14,592 nucleotides of DNA, taken from Planctomycetota bacterium (GTDB taxonomy: Bacteria > Planctomycetota > Phycisphaerae > Phycisphaerales > UBA1924). The position numbers and the translations under genes were made by a program. Where the stretch lies: assembly GCA_017303565.1 (NCBI GenBank), contig JAFLCM010000019.1, positions 1 to 14,592 on the forward strand, given 5' to 3'. The notes beneath the pieces are model-generated. The model saw only the letters and a list, made by a program, of their open reading frames with translations. It made no database searches and was not told where the DNA came from. Shown piece by piece: positions 5,811-13,542 of the stretch (position 1 is its first letter; every line of letters starts with the position of its first letter).

Positions 5811-7145
5811 ATGAGACCATTCCACACCGTCGTGCCGGCGATCCTGGTTCTTCTGGCGGCGGCGATCACGCTGATCGCCGGGCCGCGGTTCATCCAGGGG
5901 GTGGAACTGGCGCGGGTGCGAGCGGCGGTAACCGTGGCGGAGGCGCGGCTCGACGGCGGGACGGCGCTGGACGCGCTGGAGCAGGCGACGCGGGCGGTGG
6001 CGGACTCGGTGATGCCCGGGGTGGTCCACATCGACGTGCGGGTGCGCCCCGATGCGCAGGAGAACGAGGCGGTGAAGCGGCTGCGGGAGCGGCTGGGCGG
6101 GCGGGAGACGCCGGAACTGCCGCCGGGGCACCCGGGGCTGCCGTCGACGGGCTCGGGGTGGGTGTACGACCGGGCGGGGCACATCGTGACCAACTCGCAC
6201 GTGGTGCGGGACGCGGAGTCGATCTCGGTGGAGTTCAATGACGGGCGGGTGTTCAACGCGAGCGTGGTGGGACGGGACGAGGCGACCGACGTGGCGGTGT
6301 TGGCGCTCGAGGGGGCGGCGAGCGGGGGCGAGTTCTTCCCGCTGCGGCGGGCGCAGCGCGAGGCGGTGTACGTGGGGGACCGGGTGTTCGCGTTCGGGTC
6401 GCCGTTCGGCTTCAAGTTCTCGATGTCGCAGGGGATCATCTCGGCGCTGGGGCGGAGCGAGGCGGCGACGTTCGTCGGGATGCTGGGGGGGTACACGAAC
6501 TACATCCAGACCGACGCGGCGATGAACCCGGGCAACTCGGGCGGCCCGCTCGTCAACAGCCGGGGGCGGGTGATCGGGATGAACACGGCGATCGCGAACA
6601 GCCGCACCGAGGGGCGCGGCGAGTTCGGCCAGGGGCAGAACGCGGGGCTTGGCTTCGCGATCCCCGTCGAGACCATCGACAGCGTGGTGGAGCAACTGGT
6701 GACGACGAACATCGTCATCCGCGGGTTCATGGGCCTTCGGTTGGGCGAGATCACCCCGCGGCAGGCGGAGGCGGCGGGGTTCAATGGGCGCGGGGTGATG
6801 ATCGACCCGCGCCGGGAACTGGACGCCGACATGCCCGCGGCGAAAGCGGGCCTCAAGCCGGGTGACATCATCGTGTCGCTCGACGGCAAGCCCGCGACGG
6901 ACACCGACGTGCTGCGGTCGCTCATCAGCATCCGACGCCCGGGCGAGGTGGTGACGCTGAGCGTGTGGCGGAACGGCGCGCCCGTTGAAGTGAAGGTGAA
7001 ACTGGGCGCGGCGTACACACGGATCGAGGGGCCGGGGTTCTATGTCCCGGTGCCGATCCCCGGCGGCGACGAGATGACGATGGATCAGGTCCGCGAGTGG
7101 GTGCGGAAGCAGGAAGCGGGCGCGGGGCCGGAGCCGCAGCCGTAA
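5811..7145 (+). CDS. HtrA/DegP-like trypsin-family serine protease with PDZ domain
   Basis: This 444-residue S1C serine protease should sit outside the cytoplasmic membrane and take part in envelope protein quality control. One N-terminal hydrophobic helix (about 7-24) serves as anchor or uncleaved signal. The protease domain covers about 60-300 with the triad His130 (TNSHVV), Asp160 (ATDVAVL) and Ser243 (GNSGGPLV). A single PDZ domain follows at about 303-398, with the carboxylate-binding GFMGLRLG region and AGLKPGDIIVSLDGKP. A short Pro/Glu-rich tail ends the protein. One PDZ makes it DegS/HtrA-like rather than DegP-like, which has two. An ordinary loop of Gly/Gln/Arg (262-278, SRTEGRGEFGQGQNAGL) precedes the conserved GFAIP. 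ATG 5811 is preceded by only a weak purine stretch. It ends 27 bp from the convergent TPR gene. Confidence 0.93.
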   Translation: MRPFHTVVPAILVLLAAAITLIAGPRFIQGVELARVRAAVTVAEARLDGGTALDALEQATRAVADSVMPGVVHIDVRVRPDAQENEAVKRLRERLGGRETPELPPGHPGLPSTGSGWVYDRAGHIVTNSHVVRDAESISVEFNDGRVFNASVVGRDEATDVAVLALEGAASGGEFFPLRRAQREAVYVGDRVFAFGSPFGFKFSMSQGIISALGRSEAATFVGMLGGYTNYIQTDAAMNPGNSGGPLVNSRGRVIGMNTAIANSRTEGRGEFGQGQNAGLGFAIPVETIDSVVEQLVTTNIVIRGFMGLRLGEITPRQAEAAGFNGRGVMIDPRRELDADMPAAKAGLKPGDIIVSLDGKPATDTDVLRSLISIRRPGEVVTLSVWRNGAPVEVKVKLGAAYTRIEGPGFYVPVPIPGGDEMTMDQVREWVRKQEAGAGPEPQP

Positions 7146-7172
7146 CACGACGGGCCGCGTCGGGCGGTTGAT

Positions 7173-8216
7173 TCAGGGCGTGGCGGGCTTTTCAAGCGAC
7201 TCAACGAGCGCCTTGGCTTCGGCCTTGCCGAGCATGGCGGCGCGCTTGGCGTAGGCCGCGGCCCGTTCGGGGTCGGCGGCGCGCTGCAGCCAGATCGCGG
7301 CGTTGTAGGCGGCGTCGGCGTCTTCGGGCGCTTCGTCGAGGCGCTGGATGTAAACGTCGGCGGCGGCGCGGGGCTCGTTGAGCAGGCCGTGGCAGGCCGC
7401 GATCTCGTCGAGGGCGCCGGGGGTGAGGGCGCGCTCGGCGGGGGGCATGGCGAGCACGGCGTCGAGGGCCTCGCGCGGGCGGTTGTCACGGCGGAGGATC
7501 TTCGCTTTCAGCACGCGCCACAGCCCCTGCGATGGCTCGAGCGCGATCGCTTTCTCGACGTGCTGCAGGGCCGGGCCGGCGTGGTTCTCGTCGAGCGCGA
7601 TCGCCGCGAGGGTTCCCCAACCAACGGCGAGGGCGGGGTCGAGTTTCACGGCCATCATCAGGTTGGCGCGGGCGTCGGCGTTGCGCCCGGCCTTGCGCTG
7701 GAGTTGGGCGAGGAAGAGCGGGTACTGCGGGTTGGCGCGGTCGAGTTCGCGGGCGCGGAGCCACTGGGCCTCGGCGTGGTCGGAGAGGCCCGCCTGGGAG
7801 GCGGCCATGCCCGCCGCGAAGCGGTACTCGGCGCGGTCTTCTCCGAGCGCCACGGCGCGGTCGTACTGCTCGTAGGCCTCGGCGAACTTCTGGCGAGAGA
7901 TCAGGACTTCGGCGTAGGTGAGGCGGAGGGCCTGATCGGAGGGGAAGCGCTCAACGCCCTCTTTGAGGAGCGGCTCGGCCTGTTCGGGCTTGGCGTTCTT
8001 GAGGGCCTGTCGCGCGATGTCGGTGAGTTCGGCAGCCGACGGGCCGACGGCGGAGGTTGGACCCGCGGTCGGCGCGGTGACGGCGGTGTTCGAGAGCCGC
8101 ACGACGACCACGGCGCCGACGACGAGCAGGACCGCGAGCGGTGCGAGGGCGAGGAGTTTGCGGGCGCGTCCGGGGTTGGTGGCGCGGGGGCGGTCGGGGG
8201 CGTGGTCGGTGGTCAT
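7173..8216 (-). CDS. Membrane-anchored tetratricopeptide-repeat protein
   Basis: This 347-residue protein has one predicted TM helix (about 20-40, LLALAPLAVLLVVGAVVVV) after a basic N-terminus, so the rest most likely projects outward. From about 62 to the end it is all-helical TPR/Sel1-like: units begin near 62, 96, 130, 164, 198, 232, 266 and 302, each about 34 residues with the Ala/Gly/Tyr pattern (for example FAEAYEQYDRAVALGEDRAE and AAIALDENHAGPALQHVEKA). TPR arrays mediate protein-protein contacts, and no enzyme domain is seen. It is convergent with the protease gene, so any functional link is not supported by operon structure, and it is divergent from valS with 107 bp between starts. 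ATG 8216 is the natural start because the positively charged lead precedes the helix. The specific partner is unknown. Confidence 0.85.
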   Translation of the reverse strand: MTTDHAPDRPRATNPGRARKLLALAPLAVLLVVGAVVVVRLSNTAVTAPTAGPTSAVGPSAAELTDIARQALKNAKPEQAEPLLKEGVERFPSDQALRLTYAEVLISRQKFAEAYEQYDRAVALGEDRAEYRFAAGMAASQAGLSDHAEAQWLRARELDRANPQYPLFLAQLQRKAGRNADARANLMMAVKLDPALAVGWGTLAAIALDENHAGPALQHVEKAIALEPSQGLWRVLKAKILRRDNRPREALDAVLAMPPAERALTPGALDEIAACHGLLNEPRAAADVYIQRLDEAPEDADAAYNAAIWLQRAADPERAAAYAKRAAMLGKAEAKALVESLEKPATP

Positions 8217-8311
8217 TCGGGTGGAAGCGTAAGGGGGTGGTACACTTGGCCGGTCGGGCGCCGTCCCAAGGGGATGGTTCGACGGGCCGGGGGTGGGATC
8301 ATCGGTTTTTC

Positions 8312-8317
8312 AGGGAG
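8312..8317 (+). promoter_or_regulatory. Shine-Dalgarno deciding the valS start
   Basis: AGGGAG ends 6 nt before GTG 8324. The frame is open further upstream to 8141, but the upstream residues are Arg/Gly-rich and overlap the divergent TPR gene, whereas the residues after 8324 (SSLPQKYVPGEHEP) match ValRS N-termini. A TACACT at 8241-8246 is a possible -10 without a convincing -35. Confidence 0.6.
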
Positions 8318-8323
8318 ATTCGC

Positions 8324-11300
8324 GTGTCCTCACTGCCCCAGAAATACGTTCCCGGCGAGCACGAGCCCCGCATCCGCGAGAAGTGGGCGGCTGAGCGGGC
8401 CTTCCACGCCGACCCGGCGAAGGTGCTGTCGGGGGAGAAGAGGCCGTACGCGATCTTCATCCCGCCGCCAAACGTGACGGACCGGCTGCACCTGGGTCAC
8501 GCGCTGAACAACACGCTGCAGGACGTGCAGGCGCGGGCGCACCGGATGAAGGGGTTCGAGACGCTGTGGATGCCGGGGACGGACCACGCGGGCATCGCCA
8601 CGCAGACGGTGGTCGAGAAGCGGGTGCAGAAGGAGACGGGGAGGAAGCGGACGGATTTCCCGCGCGAGGAGTTCGTCGCCAAGATCCAGGCGTTCAAGGA
8701 CGAGTACGAGGCGATCATTACCGAGCAGCTCAAGGCGATGGGGTGCTCGTGCGACTGGGAGCGGCAGCGGTTCACGATGGACCCGGTGTGCGCGCGGGCG
8801 GTGCGCGAGGCGTTCTTCCGGCTGTTCCGGGACGGGCTGATCTACCGCGGCAAGCGGCTGGTGAACTGGGACCCGGTGACCCAGACGGCGCTGGCGGACG
8901 ACGAAGTGGAGATGGAGGAGGTCGACGGGAACTTCTATTACCTTCGGTACCCGCTGTGCCACGGCAAGAACGGCGCGGGGCTGAAGGGCGTGATCCCGGT
9001 GACGTGGGATGAGTTGAAGCGGCGCGGGTACCCGTCGGAACTCGGCGCGGACTCGCACCCCGACAGCGAGCAGGCGTGGGTGACGGTGGCGACGACGCGC
9101 CCGGAGACGTACCTGGGCGATACCGCGGTGGCGGTGAATCCCAAGGACCCGCGTGCAAAGGCGCTCCGCGGGCTGCACTGCGAGCTGCCCTTGGTCGGCC
9201 GGGTGATCCCGATCATCGAGGACGAGTACGTGGTGCTGCCGGCGGCGCTGCAGGAGGACCCGGAGGCGGCGAAGCGCGACCCCAAGGCGGCGTTCGCGAC
9301 CGGATTCCTGAAGGTGACGCCGGCGCACGACACGAACGACTACAACCTGTGGCAGAAGCACAAGGTCGAGTTCGCGGGGCAGCCGAACGCGGGGCTGATC
9401 AACATCTTCGGCACCGACGCGGCGGTCTCCGACAAGCACGGCTGGACGGACGTGGGCGATGCGCACCTGTTCGTGGGCTTGGCGCGCGAGGCGGCGCGGA
9501 AGAAGGTGGTGGAGGAGTTCAAGGCCCGCGGCCTTCTTGAGCGCGTGAAGCCGTACCGCCACAGCGTCGGCCACTCGTACCGCTCGCACGCGGCGATCGA
9601 GCCGTACCTGAGCGACCAGTGGTACGTGAAGGTGACGGACGACCGGCTGGCGGGGGCGGCGAACCGGGCTCTGGTGGGGGAGCAGAGGGCGGCGGATCAG
9701 AAGGCATCAAGGCATCAGGGCATCAAGTCATCAAGTGACGGCGGCCTGACGTTTCACCCCGACCGCTACGCCAAGACCTACGAATCCTGGCACGACAACA
9801 TCCGGGATTGGTGCATCTCTCGGCAGCTGTGGTGGGGGCATCGGATCCCGGTGTGGACGACTTCGAGTGACGCGAAAGAGACCCGGCTGTTTCTTGATCG
9901 GTTGGGCCTCGACATGCCCGAGGACGGGCAACTGGACTTTGAGCAGTGTGACGACCGAGGCGAGCCCGCCATCGTGACGCGTGTGGTGTTCGCGCCAGAC
10001 GGCGGATCGCATTCGTTCTGCTGCGTTGCTCCCGATCATCCGGAGGCCGAACAAGAGGTTGAGGCCCGTGGCTTCGTGCGCGACCCCGACGTCCTCGACA
10101 CCTGGTTTTCCAGCGCGCTGTGGCCCTTGTCCACGCTGGGCTGGCCGGTGCCGCCGGCGGAGATGAAGGGGCTTCTGGAGGCCTTCAACCCGTCGAACGT
10201 GCTGTGCACCGCGCGGGAGATCATCACGCTGTGGGTGTCGCGGATGGTGATGTTCAACCGGTACCTGCACGGCGATGGCGGCGGCGCCGGCCCGCTGCCT
10301 TTTAAGGACGTCTTCATCCACTCCGTCATCCAGGACGGCGAGGGGCGGAAGATGTCCAAGAGCCTCGGGAACGGCGTGAACCCGTTGGACATCATCCAGT
10401 CGCACGGCTCGGACGCGATGCGGTTCACGCTGTGCAAGATGACCACGAACACGCAGGACGTGCGGCTGCCGGTCGTTTTCGACAAAGAAAAGGGGTGCAA
10501 CACCTCGCCGAAGTTCGATGAGGGTCGGAACTTCGTGACCAAGGTGTTCAACGCCGCCAAGTTCGTGATGATGAACCTGGCGGACGCGGGCGAGCAGGCG
10601 GGCGGGACCGGGCACGGCTCGGAGAGCCGTGGCACCATGACCACCGCCGACCGCTGGATCCTCTCGCGCCTCGCCCGTGTCACGCGGCGTGTGGACGCAG
10701 CGGTCGCGGCGTACGACTACTCCGACTACGCGGAGGCGATGTACCAGTTCCTGTGGTGGGATTTCTGCGACTGGTATTTGGAGGCGATCAAGCCGTCGGT
10801 GAAGACCAATGCGACGCAGCGCGCCGTGGTCCGCAACGTGCTCGAGGCGGCGCTGCGGCTGTTGCACCCCATCTGCCCGTTCGTGACCGAGGTGCTGCAC
10901 GAAGCCCTGGGCGCGATGCCGGCGGCCGCGACGCCGGGGCTTGGCCTGGGGTCGCCGGCGTCCACGATGTGCAGGACGCCGTGGGTGACCGTCGAAGATT
11001 CGCTGATCGATGAGGGCGTGGAGCGCGAGGTCGAATGGCTCCGCGCTCTGACGGAGGCGATCCGCCAGGTGCGGGCGGCGCAGGGCGTCGAGCCGCGCCG
11101 GCGGATCACGCTGCACACCGATGCCGCGGCCATGGCGAAGATTCGGGCCGGCGCGGGATTGGTGGAGACGCTCGCCGGACTGGCGGGCGTGGAGACGGGC
11201 GACGCCGTCTCCGGGGGCGGGGCCGGTTCCGGGGGTCAGCGGACGCCGTTCGTCTTCGACGGGCGCGAGCACGCGCTGTCGAACCTGAAGGACGCGCTGG

Positions 11301-11500
11301 ACTCTTCGGTGGAGCGGAAGATGCTCGCCGAGCAGGTGGACCGGCTCGACAAGGAGATCGCGGTGTTGGAGGGTCGGCTGGCGAACCCCGGCTACGCCGA
11401 GCGGGCCCCGGCGAAACTGGTGCAGCAGACCAAAGACCAGTTGGGCCAGAAGTGCGCCGAGCGCGACGCGGCGCGGCGGCGGCTCACCGAGATCGGCTGA
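8324..11500 (+). CDS. valS: Valine--tRNA ligase, extended form
   Basis: This 1058-residue class I synthetase charges tRNA-Val. The HIGH motif is HLGH at 56-59, within PPPNVTDRLHLGHALN (ValRS usually has Gly where Asp53 stands). The CP1 editing domain shows TTRPETYLGDTAVAV and KVTPAHDTNDYNLW. WCISRQLWWGHRIPVW is conserved ahead of the catalytic continuation DVLDTWFSSALWP, and KMSKS is at 676-680. The C-terminus is an anticodon-binding helical bundle followed by a coiled-coil arm (about 990-1055, MLAEQVDRLDKEIAVLEGRL). Typical bacterial ValRS has about 860-950 residues. The excess here includes a repeat-bearing linker (about 447-475) and a longer, lower-GC segment at about 512-585 holding Cys-rich FEQCDD and FCCVAPD. 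Both lie around the CP1/catalytic junction. The 3' end overlaps cstA by 17 bp. Confidence 0.95.
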   Translation: MSSLPQKYVPGEHEPRIREKWAAERAFHADPAKVLSGEKRPYAIFIPPPNVTDRLHLGHALNNTLQDVQARAHRMKGFETLWMPGTDHAGIATQTVVEKRVQKETGRKRTDFPREEFVAKIQAFKDEYEAIITEQLKAMGCSCDWERQRFTMDPVCARAVREAFFRLFRDGLIYRGKRLVNWDPVTQTALADDEVEMEEVDGNFYYLRYPLCHGKNGAGLKGVIPVTWDELKRRGYPSELGADSHPDSEQAWVTVATTRPETYLGDTAVAVNPKDPRAKALRGLHCELPLVGRVIPIIEDEYVVLPAALQEDPEAAKRDPKAAFATGFLKVTPAHDTNDYNLWQKHKVEFAGQPNAGLINIFGTDAAVSDKHGWTDVGDAHLFVGLAREAARKKVVEEFKARGLLERVKPYRHSVGHSYRSHAAIEPYLSDQWYVKVTDDRLAGAANRALVGEQRAADQKASRHQGIKSSSDGGLTFHPDRYAKTYESWHDNIRDWCISRQLWWGHRIPVWTTSSDAKETRLFLDRLGLDMPEDGQLDFEQCDDRGEPAIVTRVVFAPDGGSHSFCCVAPDHPEAEQEVEARGFVRDPDVLDTWFSSALWPLSTLGWPVPPAEMKGLLEAFNPSNVLCTAREIITLWVSRMVMFNRYLHGDGGGAGPLPFKDVFIHSVIQDGEGRKMSKSLGNGVNPLDIIQSHGSDAMRFTLCKMTTNTQDVRLPVVFDKEKGCNTSPKFDEGRNFVTKVFNAAKFVMMNLADAGEQAGGTGHGSESRGTMTTADRWILSRLARVTRRVDAAVAAYDYSDYAEAMYQFLWWDFCDWYLEAIKPSVKTNATQRAVVRNVLEAALRLLHPICPFVTEVLHEALGAMPAAATPGLGLGSPASTMCRTPWVTVEDSLIDEGVEREVEWLRALTEAIRQVRAAQGVEPRRRITLHTDAAAMAKIRAGAGLVETLAGLAGVETGDAVSGGGAGSGGQRTPFVFDGREHALSNLKDALDSSVERKMLAEQVDRLDKEIAVLEGRLANPGYAERAPAKLVQQTKDQLGQKCAERDAARRRLTEIG
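9701..9732. repeat. Octamer tandem repeat inside valS
   Basis: Four 8-bp units stand head to tail: AAGGCATC, AAGGCATC, AGGGCATC and AAGTCATC, then AAGTGACG as a decaying fifth. They are read as KASRHQGIKSS in ValRS (residues 460-470), in the variable linker before the conserved LTFHPDRYAKTYESW. A unit of 8 bp is not a multiple of three, so copy-number change would usually shift the frame. Confidence 0.75.
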
Positions 11501-11501
11501 G
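11483..11501. other. Hairpin at the valS/cstA convergent overlap
   Basis: CTCACCGAGATCGGCTGAG contains both stop codons of the convergent genes, which share 11484-11500 (17 bp). The arms CTCA-CCGA and TCGG-C-TGAG pair with one bulge. Read on the minus strand it begins CTCAGCCGATC, the same 11 bases as the plus strand of the junction at 1544-1562. Confidence 0.5.
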
Positions 11502-13340
11502 GTCCCCTTTCGGCTCGCGGATGAGCGCCACCCAGCGGCGCACCGCCATTGCCGCGATCACCACGGTCAGGACGAGCATGATCGTGCCGAGAACCACGAT
11601 CAGGCGCAGGTACCACGCCTGGGAAGGCTCGGCGGTGGCGGACTGCTCCCACCAGCGTCGGATGCTGCCGATGCTGGCGATGACGGTGGTGACGAGCACG
11701 AAGGCCATGGGGATGCCCGTGCACAGCGCGTAGCGGCGGCGCGGCGCTTTCATCAAGAGGTAGCTGGTGCCCACCGCCAGCGCGATGCAAGCGAGCAGCT
11801 GGTTGGCGATGCCGAGCATGAGCCAAAGTGTCTTCAGGTCGCCGAGGTAGAGCAGGTAGCCCCACGCGCCGCAGACGGCGACGCTGAGCGCGATATTCAT
11901 GGGCCAGGAGACGGGGCGCGGGCCGGGGGCGCTCGCGCTCGACCTCGACGCCCCGCCGCGCATCTCCTGCACCACGAAGCGGGCAACGCGGGTGCCGGTT
12001 TCGAGGAGCGTGAGGATGAACAGCGCCTCGAACATGATGACGAAGTGGTACCAGTACCCGGTGAGCGTGTGCATGCCCGGCAGGCTGGAGAAGACCTTGG
12101 CCATGCCGACGGCGAGGGTGACCGCGCCGCCGGGGCGGCCCTCGAGCGATTCGCCGACGTCGGCCTCGAGGGCGCGGAGTTCCTTGGGCTGAAGGTCCCA
12201 CCCGGCGTCGATCTGCTGCTGGATGATCGCGGCGGTGGCGGGGGTGGGCGGCGCGTTGATCGCGAAGTAGTCGCCCGGGTGCAGGGCGCACGCGGCGATG
12301 AGCGCGGTGACGGCGACGAAGCCCTCGACCACCATCGCGCCGTAGCCGACGGAGCGGATGTGCGACTCCTTGGCGATCATCTTCGGTGTGGTGCCGCTGG
12401 CGATCAGGGCGTGGAAGCCGGAGATCGCCCCGCACATGATGGTGATGCAGACGTAGGGCCACACCGAGCCGGGGACCACCGGACCGCCGCCGGAGTCGAA
12501 GGGCGTGGTGGCGGGCATCTTCAGGTCCGGGTTGGCGATGATCAGCCCCGCGCCCAGAACGAACATGACGCCGATCTTCATGTAGGAACTGAGGTAGTCG
12601 CGCGGGCACATGAGCACCCACACGGGCAGGATCCCCGCGACCAGCGCGTACGCGGGCAGCATGATGCTGAGGGTCTGCTTGTTGAAGATGAGCGAGGGCG
12701 CCCAGGCGGAATCGGCGAAGTGCTTGCCGAGCACCACGCCCGCGAGCACGATGACGACGCCGATCGCGGACGCCTCGCCGACTTTGCCGGGGCGGATCTT
12801 GTACATCCACAGGCCGGTGATCAGCGCCGCGGGGATGGTGAGGATGATAGTGAACATGCCCCAGGCGCTGCCCGCGAGCGCGTGGACGACGGCGCTGGCG
12901 ACACTGGCGAGAGAGCACACGATGATGCACATGGTGGCGACGCCCGTCACCAGCCCCGCACCGGGGCCGATGGCGCGCCGCGCGATATTCGACAGGCTCA
13001 ACGCGTCCTCGCGGACACTCGCCCAGAGGATGATGAAGTCGTGCACCGCGCCGGCGAGGCACGCGCCGATGAGGATCCACACGAACCCGGGCGCGTAGCC
13101 CCACTGGGCCGCCATCACCGGGCCGATCAGCGGCCCGGGCCCGGCGATCGCCGCGAAATGGTGACCGAACAGCACCCACTTGTTGGTTGGGTGGTAGTCG
13201 ACGCCGTCGTTCAGGCGATGCGCCGGCGTCGGGCGGCTGTCGTCGAGCACGGCCACCTTCGCCGCCAGGAACGCCCCGTACAGGCGGTAGGCGATCGAGA
13301 GCACGGCCGCGGCGACGATCACGAGCCAGATGGAGTCCAT
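11484..13340 (-). CDS. cstA: Carbon starvation protein A family transporter
   Basis: This 618-residue polytopic inner-membrane protein belongs to the CstA/BtsT family. Characterised members import pyruvate with protons, and some are linked to peptide uptake under carbon limitation. The N-terminal family signature is clear: LNDGVDYHPTNKWVLFGHH (43-61) followed by AAIAGPGPLIGPVMAAQWGY (63-82), then FIILWASVREDALSLSNIAR. About fifteen hydrophobic segments follow, and a late pair, SLPGMHTLTGYWYHFVIM and ANQLLACIALAV, is typical of the C-terminal CstA domain. E. coli CstA and BtsT are about 700 residues, so this is a shorter variant of the kind common outside Proteobacteria. ATG 13340 begins directly with the first TM helix. 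There is no clear Shine-Dalgarno. A perfect inverted repeat 13-35 bp upstream may be its operator or leader hairpin. Confidence 0.93.
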   Translation of the reverse strand: MDSIWLVIVAAAVLSIAYRLYGAFLAAKVAVLDDSRPTPAHRLNDGVDYHPTNKWVLFGHHFAAIAGPGPLIGPVMAAQWGYAPGFVWILIGACLAGAVHDFIILWASVREDALSLSNIARRAIGPGAGLVTGVATMCIIVCSLASVASAVVHALAGSAWGMFTIILTIPAALITGLWMYKIRPGKVGEASAIGVVIVLAGVVLGKHFADSAWAPSLIFNKQTLSIMLPAYALVAGILPVWVLMCPRDYLSSYMKIGVMFVLGAGLIIANPDLKMPATTPFDSGGGPVVPGSVWPYVCITIMCGAISGFHALIASGTTPKMIAKESHIRSVGYGAMVVEGFVAVTALIAACALHPGDYFAINAPPTPATAAIIQQQIDAGWDLQPKELRALEADVGESLEGRPGGAVTLAVGMAKVFSSLPGMHTLTGYWYHFVIMFEALFILTLLETGTRVARFVVQEMRGGASRSSASAPGPRPVSWPMNIALSVAVCGAWGYLLYLGDLKTLWLMLGIANQLLACIALAVGTSYLLMKAPRRRYALCTGIPMAFVLVTTVIASIGSIRRWWEQSATAEPSQAWYLRLIVVLGTIMLVLTVVIAAMAVRRWVALIREPKGDLSRSR

Positions 13341-13352
13341 GCGGGGATTCCG

Positions 13353-13375
13353 AGGGTGAACGGGCCATTCACCCT
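13353..13375. promoter_or_regulatory. Perfect inverted repeat upstream of cstA
   Basis: AGGGTGAA (13353-13360) and TTCACCCT (13368-13375) are perfect 8-bp arms with a 7-bp spacer, ending 12 bp from the cstA start. It could be an operator dyad or an mRNA hairpin near the ribosome entry site. The symmetric arms and absence from a coding frame favour a regulatory site, but no known consensus is claimed. Confidence 0.5.
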
Positions 13376-13458
13376 AACCGAAACCGAGCCGCGAGCAAAG
13401 GGTGCGGCTGCGCGGTCTGAGTCGTTTGAAGCGATCGGAATCAGCCCGCCTTCATGAA

Positions 13459-13492
13459 TCCGGGTTGACCCGGAGATGTCCCGGTGCATCAT
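13459..13492 (+). promoter_or_regulatory. Dyad and weak promoter for the haloperoxidase-like gene
   Basis: TCCGGGT-TG-ACCCGGA (13459-13474) is a 7-bp perfect dyad. It contains TTGACC (13465-13470; 5 of 6 to TTGACA). CATCAT (13487-13492; 4 of 6 to TATAAT) follows after 16 bp. A repressor on the dyad would cover the -35. The rest of the 202-bp divergent spacer (13341-13542) shows no ORF I would support. Confidence 0.3.
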
Positions 13493-13542
13493 GGAGGATC
13501 GGCGTCACGCACAGAGCGCCGGGGAATCCACAGGAGCCAGAC

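Noticed and set aside
7148..7162. CGACG-N5-CGTCG between the protease and TPR genes as a bidirectional terminator
   Set aside because: The stem is only 5 bp and no T-run follows on either strand, which is too weak in GC-rich DNA.
8217..8323. Structured leader (T-box-like or other riboswitch) before valS
   Set aside because: GGCCGGTC and GACGGGCC can pair with one mismatch and a T5 run exists at 8306-8310, but no T-box sequence or terminator/antiterminator pair is recognisable.
9731..11272. Minus-strand open frame of 513 codons inside valS
   Set aside because: The product is Arg/His/Pro-rich with no family features, while valS is unambiguous on the plus strand. It is a GC-driven shadow.
12045..13457. 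Plus-strand open frame of 470 codons opposite cstA
   Set aside because: The product is Asp/His/Gly/Arg-rich and of low complexity, against a clear polytopic CstA on the minus strand.
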